Shown here in pieces: positions 12,536-25,151 of a DNA stretch of 64,000 nt (within the stretch, counting starts at the first letter, position 1; the number at the start of each line of letters is the position of its first letter). A model generated the notes under the pieces. The model did no database searches. It worked only from the letters and a program-made list of their open reading frames with translations, and was not told the DNA's origin. The position numbers and the translations under genes were made by a program. Origin of the DNA: Carettochelys insculpta. Lineage: Eukaryota; Chordata; Testudines; Carettochelyidae. The DNA lies in the NCBI RefSeq assembly GCF_033958435.1, contig NC_134138.1:177800798-177864797 (forward strand). Reading direction: 5' to 3'.

Positions 12536-13597
12536 TGGAGTCAGACAAAGTCTCCCCTTTCAAGCCAGCTTGCTCGCTGCCCCCCCCCGCCCCGAGAAGC
12601 ACACAGGGCACGGAAATGGCTGCTGACAGCATAGTCTTTGATGCCCTCATTGAGGCCCAGATGTGCTAGCTCATCGTGACCCTGAGAAACAGAAAGTACA
12701 GATAAGAGAGCTAACAGGCCAAACTGTCAACAAGAGGGGGGGACCTCAGGAAATCACCCCAGCTGGCATTGATGAATTTGATGCACACACACATACCATC
12801 CCAGAAGAGAAAGTCCCCGCCCACACAAAAAGAATGTCCTGTACTCCTAAATTGCTTATCTCCTGTCTTACAAGTGCAAATTAAGTAAGAAATACCCTTG
12901 TAACAAACTGGTGTCACAAAAGACAGACCAGTACGATCTGGCACCATAGATAAGAAAGAGAATACGTAACCCAAAAAGGGGTATAAAAGGTGGGCCCAGC
13001 AGAACTCTAACTTTGAGTGCATTCCACCAACTACCTGCTGGTCGGGTCAGGTGATTGCCTCCCGAGGTCCACAACTGGGGACGCCCAACCTCGTATTCGT
13101 CTTTCCGCGGAATTGAGTGACCGATCCGGCTTGGCTACGCTGGTATTGAGAGACGCAGAGAGGGTAAGATATACCCATGCTAGGTCTCCTTTCTTTTTGT
13201 GCACAGCTAAAGAATTAGAGCTCTGTAACTAGATGTCGTTGTATCAAGATATCATTGTGTTAGATGGTAACAGATATATTTGTATTGGATTGTAACGTAA
13301 CTTGTTAACACCTGTACTTTGCTAGCATATAAGAAGTAGACAATAGCCTTTTGTAACCACACGCTTATAACTGTAGCTTAAATAAACTTGTAACTAGTTA
13401 AGATCTAAGCCTGACTGCTGTTAACCCTTTTGACATTACAACACAGCCAGCACAACAAAAAGAACTGTAACCGTTTGGTTACCACAGCCTGGCCATAGAT
13501 GAGAGTGCTAGGAGCTCCCTGCTCTAACAGTAAAAAACTGGGTTGTTTAGGACTCAGGGGAATACCTCACCGCACATTACCCGGCCACCGGCTAACA
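12536..13597 (+). mobile_element. Solo LTR (1062 bp) nested in a DNA element
   Basis: The unit begins TGGAGTCAG and ends GGCTAACA (TG...CA). Imperfect 5-bp duplicates gtaag (12531-12535) and gttag (13598-13602) flank it. TATAAAA lies at 12982-12988, AATAAA at 13381-13386, and a splice-donor-like agGGTAAGA at about 13161 in the transcribed part. There is no internal region, so it is a solo LTR on the plus strand. Short open frames inside are not genes. Confidence 0.8.
12982..13386 (+). promoter_or_regulatory. LTR TATA box, donor-like site and polyA signal
   Basis: gTATAAAAgg at 12981-12990 is a strong TATA match; AATAAA lies at 13381. Between them GGTAAGAT near 13163 matches the vertebrate 5' splice-site consensus. 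Together they could start and process an LTR transcript, but whether they do cannot be read from sequence. Confidence 0.55.
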
Positions 13598-13811
13598 GTT
13601 AGTTAAACCACATGAAATCCCTATGTGAATGCTTTTATTCAAAATTAAAGGGGACTTAAGTTGATTTGGTTTACCTCATTCCCAAAGTGAATTAAGGCCA
13701 CTTTCATTATGAGCAACAGTGTCCACACTGAGGTTTAATGCTCTTTAACGAATACGTTTTAGAAGGGAATTCAGATTAATTTTTTGAGTATTCTGAGATA
13801 GACAAGCCCTA

Positions 13812-13925
13812 AATGAATTAGGCTCCTAAGTGCCATTGATTTCAATGCTTAGGAACTTTTGAAATCTCATCAGACACCTATCTGCATCTTCAAATATCTA
13901 AATACTTCTTGAAAATCTCCCCTTA
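13812..13925. repeat. Old dispersed repeat
   Basis: The pattern 'ttaggctcctaagtgccatt ... tcaatgcttaggaactttt' is an imperfect inverted pair seen in a widespread ancient amniote repeat. I recall the pattern but cannot assign the class. Confidence 0.4.
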
Positions 13926-16055
13926 AGTGACTTTGCCCTGATGACGAGTCACTGACAGATCCATGAACCTCAGCAGAACATGAACCCCAGCACCCAGTCC
14001 CTTTTGCAGTAACTAGCACACATCACGTGTAAACATTACTGATCTTTTTATATCCTGTGAAACCTTCTTCCATGCCCTTGGCTAAAGGGTAAACTAGAAG
14101 TCATGGATGTTCCTAAAAGTATATTGTATGCAGTAGACTGCTCTGTCAAATAATTTACAAAAATAAAAGAGAGGAAGGAGCGTTGATTTCCAAAGTGTGA
14201 CCGAGGACAAACAAGAAAATGAGGCTGCCTGAAGCCACTTGATTTATTTCCAGAGTCAAGAGCACTGATGATAAAGTGGTGCCGAATTGCTTCATCAACA
14301 ATTTACTTTTGCTTTAGTGACATCTCAGTGTTATTTCCTTTCATTTGTCCTCCAATACTGATTTTTGTCTGAATCATTGTTAGTTTGGAAACCAGCACTT
14401 TTCTCATAGATATTACCCCCACTCCTCACTCAGGGCTCTAATTCCTCTTGGTTGCTACTCTCATCTTCCCCAGGACCACTGAACACTTCTCCAAAGATCA
14501 ACAACCCAATCAATACTCATCAACGCTACCCATTCTAAACTTGCCTTTAATGACTGCACTACACACTGTTCTTGTTCTACTTGCAATGCACTGCACTGCA
14601 CTAACTCATACTGTCTTTTTCTTAATAGGATGTTGTCTGCTATTCAAAACCCACAAATTGATCCTGCTAGTGGGCTCCTTGGCCAGGTACTTAGTTACTT
14701 TTCAGTACAGCTTGTCTAACTCTGCAGTTACATAACAGCATATAAATAACAGAGTTTAGGGTGAGAAATTTCATGCTTTTTGTCTAGCAATATGCTAGAA
14801 AAGCCCTGTCTAGCAATTGCCTAAGGAAGAGCTTCATATAGGCAATAGTAGCAAATGATTTTACAGGATAGATAGACTGTTTATTCTCCTGAAACCAAGG
14901 CTCAATCTTGTCGTTAAGCATGGACTATAAACTCTTGAATAAGTGACTTTGTTAGAGTAAGTAAGCTGGACCCTTTTCATGCAATCTGGTTCACTTATAT
15001 AAAACTTTATTTCACACCAGGCACAAATGATAGATACCTCACTGAGATCAATGTTAACTTAATTAAAGCTAAAGGTGAAGCCACTTGTAACCCCATCCTT
15101 TCCCTCTGTCTTTTTTCTCTCCTTGTGCAGCAGTGCCACTTTTATTACCTAATATTTATACTGCAACAGCATTCAGAGATCTAAATCAAAACTGAGACCA
15201 TTGTGCTAGACACTGCACAAACAAATACGAAGACACAATTCTTGTGCCATACAGCATCTGTGCTATCATTAGTATTGGAAAGATTAGATTTTTGTTAGTA
15301 AGTGTTGACCAAGGTTGATTTCACCAAACACACAAACCACAATAAAAAAAAAGTTTTCCTCTGACTAAAGACTGAAATTTATGCATAAGCAAAGGAAGAA
15401 AAATGCTGCTTCAGAACTTATTAGAATTTAATCAAGGGATATTTATTTTGTTTACTTTAAACATATTAGGTTGAAAGTTTGTGTTTTAATAGTTAGAAAC
15501 TTTAACTTATTGAATCAGATTGTCTATTTTCATTGTTATTTTTTATGACTCTTCCCTCCTATAAGTTCCAACAGCTATGAAAACAAAGTGATAAGAATCT
15601 AAAAAAAAACTTAAAAATCAACATTAGCTGCCAAAATCATAAAATAAAAATTGAATTTTACCAAGCCTAGTTATGACTCATTGTTATAGCCGTCACCACT
15701 AGAGACTGCTACTAAGCACAATGATGCCTGTGCAAAATCCACAGCCAAACTATACACTTCTCTCCTTACTCGCTCCTCTGCTCTATGCAGATGCCAGGAG
15801 GGGTGGAGTAAAATCTGGCAAGCGCTACCTGTCTGCTGGTAAGAACCTTTGTACACAGCAGAAGTTCTAGTGTTACTGCTGGCTAAAGCTGGAGAGGAGC
15901 TGGAAGTGACGTGTACTTCCACCACACCTTCTACAAAGTAGCAAAGCTGAGACAAACTGCAGGCAGCACTTGTTCATTTACTTTCCTTTGGGTGGCTGCA
16001 TAACGCTTTTGCCTGCTTCTGTGAATAGGCTTCTTTTATTGGCAAAGGCTAAGAC
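13926..16055. other. Mostly unique intron
   Basis: About 15135-15260 resembles a common sauropsid repeat ('ccattgtgctagacactgca'). The rest holds nothing I recognise; small open frames at 14.4 and 15.7 kb have no homology that I can name. Confidence 0.45.
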
Positions 16056-16057
16056 TT

Positions 16058-16093
16058 TGTGTGTGTGTGTGCGCGCGCGTGCATGCGCATGCA
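16058..16093. repeat. Alternating purine-pyrimidine tract (TG)n(CG)n
   Basis: Thirty-six bases alternate strictly between pyrimidine and purine, moving from TG repeats to GC repeats to GCATGC units. Such tracts readily form left-handed Z-DNA in vitro. A function here is not shown. Confidence 0.85.
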
Positions 16094-16794
16094 AGTGCAA
16101 GTATCTCCTGTGGCTTCAGCTCTTTTCAGTTGCTCTGATGACACTTTTTATGATATCTTAAACAAGAAGAGGGCATACAAGAGCTGCAAAACAGGAAATA
16201 AAATATAAACCTCCATTACATTCAGTCTGAGTGCTTTTGAAAACCCCAGCTGGGAGCCTATAGTTCACCAAACTTTACAATCCACACAGAATCACTCTTT
16301 AGTTTCCTGCCCTTAGGAGCGTCGCATGCTGTCTGAAGTGTAACCAACAATAAAATAAACACAAAGTGGAATCTAAAGCCACTGCTGGGTTGAAATGTAT
16401 TTTAAGGTCTAAAATTTTTAAACTGTGAATGAGCTTCCCAGGTTTCACGCAATCTTGTGAAGAGTTATCCAGCTCATGACAGCAGACGATCATGATACTC
16501 CCTTCTGACATTACTGTCTGCAAGTCCATACATTATAGCCTTATGACTAATCCTAACTATTTATTTAGGTTAGCCAGGCCCCATTACATCCATATAGCCA
16601 GTGCAGATAACTTTATTGTAACTTTATATCCTAGGTTACATCTTCTGAAATTTTCATTTCATTTATGTGGTTTACACTGTTCATGCCCCCTATTCTTGCT
16701 TTATTAGCTAACTTGTAGTGCTTCCTAAAACAGTAACACAGAAATCATCCAGGTTCAAGTGGTATCTGGGCCATGACTAAGGTTACTTGTGCTT

Positions 16795-17785
16795 CTGACT
16801 TTGCTAGGAGCCTCCCAGAATTGGACCTAGACTCCCAGATGTTACTGCAGCCAATCTGAGAGAATTTTGGATGCTAAAAGTCTGGCAGCCCAGCTGTGCT
16901 AAAGCTGGATCCCAGCCTGCTCTGGCCCAGCACTGCTCCTGGAAATAGCCAGTACAGCCTATGTCCCTTTGGTTGAGATTTGGGGCAGAGGGTCTCCACA
17001 TACTTTTCTCTCTCAAATGTTGATACCACACTTCACATTGGCTGAAAACTGTGGCCAATAGGAGCTGCAGAGAGGGTGCCTGGGGGCATCCAGTGGTGAA
17101 GCCATATGGTCTCTTGCCCCTATGGGCCACTGGACGTGCTAGCCACTTCTGGGAGCTGCTTGGAACCAGGGCAGAAAGAAATAAGCCTTAGACCCACTAT
17201 GCCATAACTGGGAGCCTCCTGAGGTAAGTGCCGCATGACTGGAGCCCACAGCCACCTCCTGGAGCCTGCACCCTCTCTCTCTGCCCCATTTCTAAACTCC
17301 TTCTCAGAGACATTACCCTGCCCACTCTCCCTCCCACACACCAATCCCCTACCCAAGCTCTGAGCTCTCCCTCTGTGCCAGCATCCCACACCCCAGCTTC
17401 CTGCCCCACCCCTGAGCCTCCTACTGGAGCCAGTGCCCTGCATCTCTTCCCACATCTGCCACCCCATCCACACTCAAACCCACACCCTAAGCACTGAGTC
17501 CCTTCTGGCACCCTCCCAGAGCCTGTGCCATGGACCTCTTTCTGCACCTCAACCCAGATCAACCCAGAGCTGCCTCCTCCCACACACCAAACACTTTGGC
17601 CCAGGCCAGAACCTGCACCACAAACCCTTGCCCCATCCCAGTGACAGTGACTGAGGGTGGGGGAGAGCGAGTGATGAAGGGAATGGAGTGAGTGGAGGTG
17701 TGGCCTTGGAGAAGGGGTGAGGAAAGGTCATGGCCGTGTTCGGGGTGGAGCAAGGATGTTTGGGTTTGCATGAGTAGACAGTGGG
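16795..17785. repeat. GC/C-rich dispersed repeat block
   Basis: A strongly strand-biased stretch of cctgcaccc, ctgccccac and cctcccacac units with two-strand open frames up to 128 codons. The low-complexity Pro/Ser/His-rich or Gly/Arg-rich translations and the lack of stops come from composition, not coding. Similar composition recurs at 56.05-56.31 kb. I recall such blocks as common in turtles but cannot name the family. Confidence 0.5.
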
Positions 17786-18189
17786 CAAGCCTAGCTATGA
17801 CACAGAATGAAAGGACAGAAAATCAATGTGGACTTTAAGAGCTAACAGGTAGCTTGTTTAGTACACATATTGCACACATTACCCTTTGAATATCACTGTA
17901 CAGCAGGTACAGCACATCACAGACTCCACACTATTGAACGTTACGCAATCATTACTACATTAGAAGATTATTATTAAGTTTTCAAAGTTAAACACTCAAA
18001 ACTTCAGTCGTCTGAGTAACCTTAGTTCAGCCCACGTTTATTTATGTATTATGATACAGTTTTTAGTTGTATTGTTACATACATTTTTCCCTAGGACTTT
18101 TGTCTCATTCAGAGAAGAGGACGGATCATAAGCCTTTAGTGAACAGCTATTGAATATTTTGCTTAATCTTCATTGGTCAGTGACCTTAT

Positions 18190-18420
18190 TTATTGCACAT
18201 GAGTAAAACTCTGCTCATAATACAGAATACTTAATTGCCTCATGGGCTTTCCTATGGCACTTTAGTATCTGAGTGTTTCACACACATGAATTAATTTATC
18301 TTTGCAACATCTGTGTGAGCTGAGAAGGTAATATTATGGCAGTCTAACAGTTGGGAAACAGAGAAATTAAGGTAAAAAGTGTCCACTAATGTTGCGTGCC
18401 AGTTTGAGATACCCAGGATC
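18190..18420. repeat. MIR-like CORE-SINE fragment
   Basis: The stretch 'ttgcaacatctgtgtgagct' and 'gttgggaaacagagaaatta' follows the MIR/CORE-SINE pattern of a 'cctgtgaggtaggta' region followed by 'gatggggaaactgaggcac'. It is old and diverged. Confidence 0.45.
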
Positions 18421-18539
18421 TGACTTTGCAGAGTGTTTACCACCATTACATAGCACACTGCACATACAAAATACAGTTCCCATTCACTTCAAACATAGTA
18501 GACTGCCTGTGAATCAGATGCCTGTGTGAGCGGTTCTCA

Positions 18540-18935
18540 CTGATGAAAGGGTGGCTTAGTGGCTAGGCCCCCTTACCGGTGCCCAGGGTGTGAGTCTTCA
18601 GCCCCCACCCTAGAGGCTGAAGGATAAGTTTGGGGCATGGCCCAGAGAATCTTGTTTCCCCTCCTGTGGAAGAGGGGCTCCCTGGGGGGGCTCCCCTTTG
18701 TGTGTTCTGAGGCTCTGCTCTCTGGCAGCCGAGCTGGTGGCAGCTCTGGCTCAAGCCCTGCTTGCCTCAGAGCCAGCTCCTGTTTCTTGGTTGGTCAGCC
18801 CTGAACTGAGCTGGCTTCCCTCCTCTTATGCTCCTCCAGGCCTGACACTGGCTGCAGGTGAACTGGGGTGGGGCTGATTGGGCAAATAGGCCTTGTTTAA
18901 CCCCTGCCCTGCCTGGCCTTCCTCTCACTCCCTTA
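18540..18935 (-). repeat. GC-rich LTR-like repeat
   Basis: The segment includes 'gtgaactggggtggggctga' and 'ataggccttgtttaacccc', which I recall from reverse-oriented turtle LTRs, and shares general layout with the LTR-like element at 25.2-26.3 kb. Its ends are not defined. Confidence 0.35.
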
Positions 18936-18969
18936 TACCATGTCTTAAATAAAGCACCCAGAAAAGGAG

Positions 18970-19080
18970 AAACAGAATTATTTACCTTATGTGAAAGGTG
19001 TGGTTGAAGTAACTTGCCCAGCATCACTTAGGAAACTCTGTAGCAGAGGCACGGATAGACTCCAGTTCTCCAGAGCAACG
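18970..19080. repeat. MIR-like CORE-SINE fragment
   Basis: 'agtaacttgcccagcatcac' followed by 'tagcagaggcacggatagac' matches the MIR consensus order (ttaagtgacttgcccaggg ... gtggcagagccagg). Diverged and short. Confidence 0.5.
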
Positions 19081-19342
19081 ATCAATAGCCTTAATTATGA
19101 CACAGTCCCTTCTCTTCCTGAAATCCCCCACCTCATTCATTACATACCTTCCAATTTTTGCAGCAATCAGGGCAGTGGTCCTAAAGGCCACAGCCTCTTT
19201 TTACCACAGACTCCAGAACAGGTCCATCATGAGCACTGAAAGAGCAAGAATCCTATAGAAAAAGGAATCCTATAGTCCATAATCATGTAATTAAATACCT
19301 CATGAAGCATCTGTGCTCGGGAGCCAAACTAAGGTTTCACAA

Positions 19343-19860
19343 GTATTAGAGGGGTAACTGCGTTAGTCTGTATCCTCAAAAACAAGGAGAAGTCCTGTGG
19401 CATCTTAATGACTAACAGATTTCATTGGGCATAAGCTTTCATGGGCAAAACCGTACTTCATGTGTTTGGAGTGGAAATGCACCAGAGGTAGGCAAAAATA
19501 TACTAGCCCATGAAAAGAAAGGCACTACCTTATCACGTGGAGGATGGGAAATAATGAGGCCAATTCAATCAGGGTGGATGTGGCCCACTCTCAATAGCTG
19601 ATGAAGTTTAAAGTCCAAGGGAGGGAAAATTGCTTTTGTAGTGAGCCAGCCATTCCCAGTCCTTATTCAAACCCAAATTAAGAGTGTCAAATTTGCAAAG
19701 GAGTTGCAGCTCTGCAGTTTCTCTTGGAAGTTTGTTTCTGAAGGTTTGTTGTTGAAGGATGGCCTCTGAGTAAGGTTTCACAGACAGTCTGAACTCTGGC
19801 TTTTTCTACATTTTGAGTGCTTAACTTTGAGATCTTAATATTGTTTAAATCAAGGTTGCG
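19343..19860 (-). mobile_element. Penelope-like element, C-terminal coding remnant
   Basis: The plus strand starts with 'agaggggtaactgcgttagt' and runs through 'gtcctgtggcatcttaatga' and 'gcataagctttcatgggc', all antisense of the conserved Penelope-like end. Minus-strand frames from about 19875 to 19687 encode pieces like NLDLNNIKISKLS, comparable to the region preceding the element's C terminus. The hammerhead-like zone is degenerate here. Frame breaks make it a pseudogene copy. Confidence 0.65.
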
Positions 19861-21715
19861 TGTAGCACTTCTCAATTAGAGGCTTGGGTGGGTCTGTTTC
19901 CCCGTGTTTCTGGTTCCTTGTTCCAATCTCTCCATACTTACAGCCGTTACAGACAAAATTCAAAGTGCTTGCTGCAGACACTGAGGCAGAAGAGCCCCAG
20001 TACAGGCAGCTGCTTTGCTGCCTGAAACTTATAGTTGTGCACTGAGGCACTGGGAGCCCTGATACCATTTAGCTCAGCACTAAATTGACTGGATGGTTTG
20101 GGTGTTCTCTAGGAACTGCTAAATCACTCTGGTCAGACATGTCTCACCCCGAGCCTCATCCAGGAGGCTCAACAAAGCAAATGGTTTGTCTTTGGCATGG
20201 ATTAGACGGCACCAAAAGATGTGCATTAAAAAAAAAAATCTAGAGGATGCTGCCTGCAGTCTTGCCAACCAAAACTTCATCCCTGCTTCTGATTACACAA
20301 ATTGAACATGACTCCACAGTAATAGATACTTGGAAGAGGTCCCATAAAATAATTGTAACTGTTTCCAGCAAAGTGCAGCTTGTTTGTCAAACGGCACCAT
20401 CTCTTTTGGTGGTTAAGGTTGTAAGTAAATAATTTGTTCATATGGGAAACAAAATGAATAAAACCCACCACTCTGTACCCATGGCACACATGATAACGGG
20501 GTGGGAATTTGTGAGAGTCCCCTTCTGAAATATATCAAAAACTCCAATTACCACTGGAGCTGAGGAAAGGAGGGCACAAGTAAAGGCCAATAGACAGTTT
20601 TTCCTGCACATTGACATTGAAGCAAATGATGCATTAGTTAATATACGCCGTACATTGCACCTGCTGTACATGGACACACTGCCATTGCCTCAAGCAAAGA
20701 AAAAGCACAGATGTCCCAAATTCCATCATTTTCCCTATTATGACAATATCTTCTTTGTGTCATTACTAGAGCTCTGCTACTACATTGAAACATCTATCCA
20801 ATGTTCCAGTCAGTGTCTCCTGCATGACTTGCTATTTCTCTTCCCTCTGTGTAATCCTCTCTGTTCAGCTCTGTATCATGTCTGACTACTATCTCTGTCT
20901 AGTACTGACTTCCCTTTCTTTATCTCAGTACTGTTCTATTGCTTATCCTGTGACACGCCTCATATCGTTATTACCCTAACATTTCCTAAAGTTTTCTGTG
21001 CTGAATTTCCCCCCATCCTATAATATTATTCATGCAGAGCCTACAAATATTCCTGTATCATTCCCAACATGTATTTTTCATATTTAATATCCTATATTTA
21101 TACCTGCTTCATATCACCATGAATAATCTGATTAATTATAATTAAACTACTAATTCAAATATCAACAAGTGGCCAACACTGTAAAATATGCTCATAAAAG
21201 TAAGATTCTTACCGATCACTAATCATTCTAAGACATGACAAAAGAAATACATTATACTCAAACGTCTTAATTATTTTAAAAAAAAAGAGAGAGATAAGAA
21301 AAGTTCCTTAGGTTAGACTGAAATTCATCCTTCCTATATAGGAAAAAAAGTTTTCTTGGTGTTATTTATCATGAAGTATCACTATAAAAAGCATAAACCT
21401 AGTAAGAAGTATGAAGAAGAAAAACATGGCTGGCCCAATATTACTGCCAACTTCCCCTATATTTTTGAAAGATTCAGTAAAAACCAGTTTAACTGCTTTT
21501 AAGAACCAGGTTAGTGAAACACACCTTTTGCCAACAATATATACTGAGACTAAGTGGGAATTTCCTTATAATTTCTCTTGCTACAGTGGAACAATTATTC
21601 ACCACAGAAATCTGGTCTGATCTCTGGTGGGCCCCATCAAATTCATGTTCAAGAAAAACATATCAATGCCCATGGAATCAAAGTGCTCCTGTGTAATCTA
21701 GCTATTGGAGGAAAA
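19861..21715. other. Unique intron
   Basis: AT-rich, with short homopolymer runs at 20229-20238 and 21278-21288. No gene or clear repeat seen. Confidence 0.45.
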
Positions 21716-21717
21716 CC

Positions 21718-22985
21718 AGTGAAGGGGAGGGGAAGAGAAAGGCAAGGCTGAGGGTGCCCTAGCAGGGGGCTTCTACTGTTCATAGATCTCCAGCCACTAC
21801 TCCTTCAGCCTGGGGAGAGACAGGACTTCCTCTTCCATTGCACCTCTCTTCTCTGGGGAAGATCAGACCCAAACCAGACCCACCTCTGGCATGTGCTGCA
21901 GCCTGAAGACAGCACAGCCACAGAGCCTCCTACAGCGGCAGGAGGAGCACACATGTGGCTCTAATCTCACAGATACAGAATGCTCCACAGCTGCACTGCC
22001 CCCGAGTCCTGCAGCAGTCGACTGCAGCTGTAGGGAGAGTCCCAGAAGTTGAGGTTGAATCTGATCTTTCTTGTGCTGCTTGGACTACCTGCACAAGAGG
22101 CTCCTACCTGCTAGTCCCAGCCAGGCTGAGGAGGGACAGAACCACCAGAGTAGCAGGTTTGCAGAAATTTTGGTGGTGCCCAGAACCCAAGCCTTTCCCC
22201 TACTCAGTCTTTCTCCCCTCACCTGCCTAAGGCTCTGTGAGGGAGTCTGAGTATGGGAGGGGTGCAGGCTCTGGCTGGGAGTATGAATGCTGGGTGCAGA
22301 CTCTTGGCTGTAGCAGAGGATTGGGAGCACAAGGGGGTGCAGGCTCTGGGGAAGGTGGAGTGCACAGAGACATTTTCCCCATTTCCTCAGCTGCAGGGAC
22401 ACCTGTGCCAGCTGACATGGCAAGTGAGTAGCAGGAAGCCAGTCTGCCCTACTTAGCTGCCAGTAGGGCCCCCAGGGCATTTTTAGTTGCCAGGGGCAAC
22501 AAGGGGGGTGCGGTAGGGGAAACAGGGGAAGCAATGGCAGGGGGTAGGTTTTGCTGGAACTTGGCCCTAGGCTAGGAATAGTCTTGCTGCTGGGGTGTCA
22601 TAAGCCCATATCTCACCACCTATGAGGACTACTTTTCCTAAAAGGCCAGCTGCTTGGGGGACAGGGTGAGAGATAAGATTCACATGGGGGTACCTCCAAC
22701 AGCTGCAGGAAGCTCTGTGGCTGCTAAGCCGTCAGAGCTGCAATGCAGAACAGATATTCCCATAGCCTAGTGGAGGTACCCACATGTGGTTCTGACTTTT
22801 TCCCTGGAGCAGCCATGCAAGGAAAGGGAAGTGTTGTCCCACCCCAACCTAGCCAGAACTAAAACCTAGGACCCCCACTAAGCTGGGGTGCTCCCAGCCA
22901 CATAGAGGGTGGGAATATCGCAACAACCCCTCCAATAGCTTTGTGACTCCCCACAACTCTTTTTTTGGGTTGGGACCCCCACGCT
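21718..22985. repeat. GC-rich dispersed repeat block
   Basis: Repeated 'ggtgcaggctctgg', 'gggagtatgaatgctgggtg' and similar units give long two-strand open frames (up to 149 codons) with no recognisable domain. It is probably one or more old repetitive elements of a turtle family that I cannot name. Confidence 0.4.
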
Positions 22986-23233
22986 TACAACACTGGGACT
23001 TCAGTGCTAAGCAGATGGAAACATGAAACTGACCAACATCAAAACCATCTGGCTCTGAAATTGATCAAAAAATAGATTGAGACTTTGGTACTATCTGTGT
23101 ATTAAACAAAGCAAAAATCCTATATGAAAAGTGTATGTGATGAAGCAATTGAAAACTTTCATAATAATTTTGCACAAAGAAGATGAATAATGGTAACAAG
23201 GGTAGTGTTTATTATGGCTTTTGCTAACTTAGG

Positions 23234-23529
23234 AGTAAGGCTCAGATTTCATTACAGACATTTTTAGTAAAAATCATGTACAGATCACCATCAATAAACA
23301 AAAATTCATGAATGCCTGTGAACTGTCCATGATTTTTAATAAAAATACCCCTGTCAAAATGGGAGGCAGGAAGGTTCATTACCCATGGTGCCCACCACCA
23401 GCAGCAGCGGAAAGTTGAGAGGTTGCCTGTTGACAGCTCTAGCCCTGGGGCAGAAAATGTCACAGAGGTCACTGGAAGACACAGAATCTTCCTCTTCTGT
23501 GACCTCTGTGACATAGTCATAGCCTTACT
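23234..23529. mobile_element. Non-autonomous DNA element with agtaaggct ends
   Basis: The inverted termini agtaaggct (23234-23242) and agccttact (23521-23529) bound about 296 bp. The right half holds the internal inverted pair gtcacagaggtca / tgacctctgtgac at about 23459-23516. Non-coding. The target duplication is unclear, so the superfamily is open. Confidence 0.55.
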
Positions 23530-23954
23530 AATGAGTGCTTGACTTTTTAGTTTTAGCATTCTTCAGTGAGTTTATTTCTATACAACAGATCTGTATGTCT
23601 CTCGGGTACCATGGATCAGACTCTGTAGAAATAGCTGACAGACAGATAGGTATTTTGGAATACTGATAAAAAATATCTGCATTTTGCAAACAAAATGCCA
23701 ATAAATATAAAAGTTATTAAGAGAGGTTGGCCATTCTTCTCCTGAACTGCTCCATATCATATGGAATCGTAGTGTGTCATTAACCACATGGCTGTTGGAT
23801 AACAAATACAGCCAAATGTGCATCATAAAAGTCTCCTAAATTACTGAACTTTATGATGCAGAAAATAAGGACTCGAACCAGAGAAGAAGGTACTAGATCT
23901 ACTTCTTACTGACAGGGGCAAATTGATTTAGGGGGAAATGTGGTAGGGAAGCAG

Positions 23955-24262
23955 GCTCAATAAACCTTTCTCATCCAGCACCCTGGGAACTTGACCAGTG
24001 CTGGATGATAGAATTTGCCTGATCATGGGAGGTCAATATTGTCTAGCACATTACCAATACTTCCCCTGGTTACTGGGCTCTTAGAAGACATTTAGGGGTA
24101 AATTACAGCTAAGTAACAGCACAGAACACTGAGAGTCAGGACTGTAGCTGGAAAGAAACTTTATGGGACCATGGGAAACTTGGCCACACCAAGTGGTCAT
24201 CCAACTAACTAAAATCATGCCAGATTACAGATGTTGCCAGATGAGAGAGTTCTGGATTACAA
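23955..24262. mobile_element. Tigger-like short element, diverged copy
   Basis: It matches, in reverse orientation, the better-preserved copy at 61259-61584. Shared blocks include 'catgggaggtcaatattgtc', 'gggctcttagaagacattta' and 'ggggtaaattacagct'. The ends are worn (ctcatccagcacc and ggatgagagag-type inverted pair). It ends about 160 bp upstream of the exon donor side. Confidence 0.6.
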
Positions 24263-24421
24263 GTACAACTTGCATTTGTGTTCAGTATAGTAAGGGAGGA
24301 GTTAAAAAAATCAGCAATTTCAGAGTATCAGATTTCAGAAATACCATTTAAGAAATGTGTGTGAAGACCATACAACTACGACTAGCCAGAGTTTTGGTAA
24401 TATTTGTTAACAACTCACTTA

Positions 24422-24646
<225 letters not shown>

Positions 24647-25151
24647 CTAGATACACTTATCCAGTACGTAAGTGATGTTAAGAACACACAGCTGGGACGT
24701 TATTTTGTACACCTAGAAAATCAACACATCCCTTATAAATGCGCAGAAATTCCAGTGAAATTTGAAGGATACTGTCAGATTAAAATCACGTTTACATCTT
24801 CATCAACACCGCCTTTTATCTTATAATAGGAAAGTTTAAAAATCTAATTTGGTTTTTGCTTTGTATATTTTTCACTGTATACACCACATTAACCAGGCTG
24901 GGAGTCTTAAATTTCACTTATGCATAAATAGGTGATGCAATTTCTGGGCTGCTGTACTGTCAGAGCATAGGTATTTGTTTTTGTTTTGTTTAAAAAAATA
25001 TCCACCCACCTCACTAGAAACTAATTTGTTTTCACTGGAAAATAAAACCTTCACTATTCAGTGACCAGTTAGTCAAACCTAAATTTTAAAGAGATGTTAC
25101 TGGACTCCTATATGATACAAATCAGGTAAAAAGTCAGTCTTTGAAAGGAGA

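Larger units (their letters stand above)
12463..13809. mobile_element. DNA element with gggcttgtc ends, interrupted by an LTR
   Basis: The left end reads gggcttgtccacac and the right end, inverted, gggcttgtctatc. With the nested 1062-bp LTR and its target duplicate removed, the element is about 280 bp and non-coding. Its halves rejoin logically across the insertion at 'ttaaagtgg...ttagttaaacc'. No clear target duplication was found around it. Confidence 0.6.

Noticed and set aside
17120..17654. Several overlapping frames of 70-128 codons on both strands
   Set aside because: The C-rich repeat gives stop-free translations of low complexity in several frames at once; no domain, start context or splice signals.
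22085..22534. A 149-codon minus-strand frame
   Set aside because: Pro/Leu/Ser-rich translation of a GC-rich repeat block, with open frames also on the other strand.
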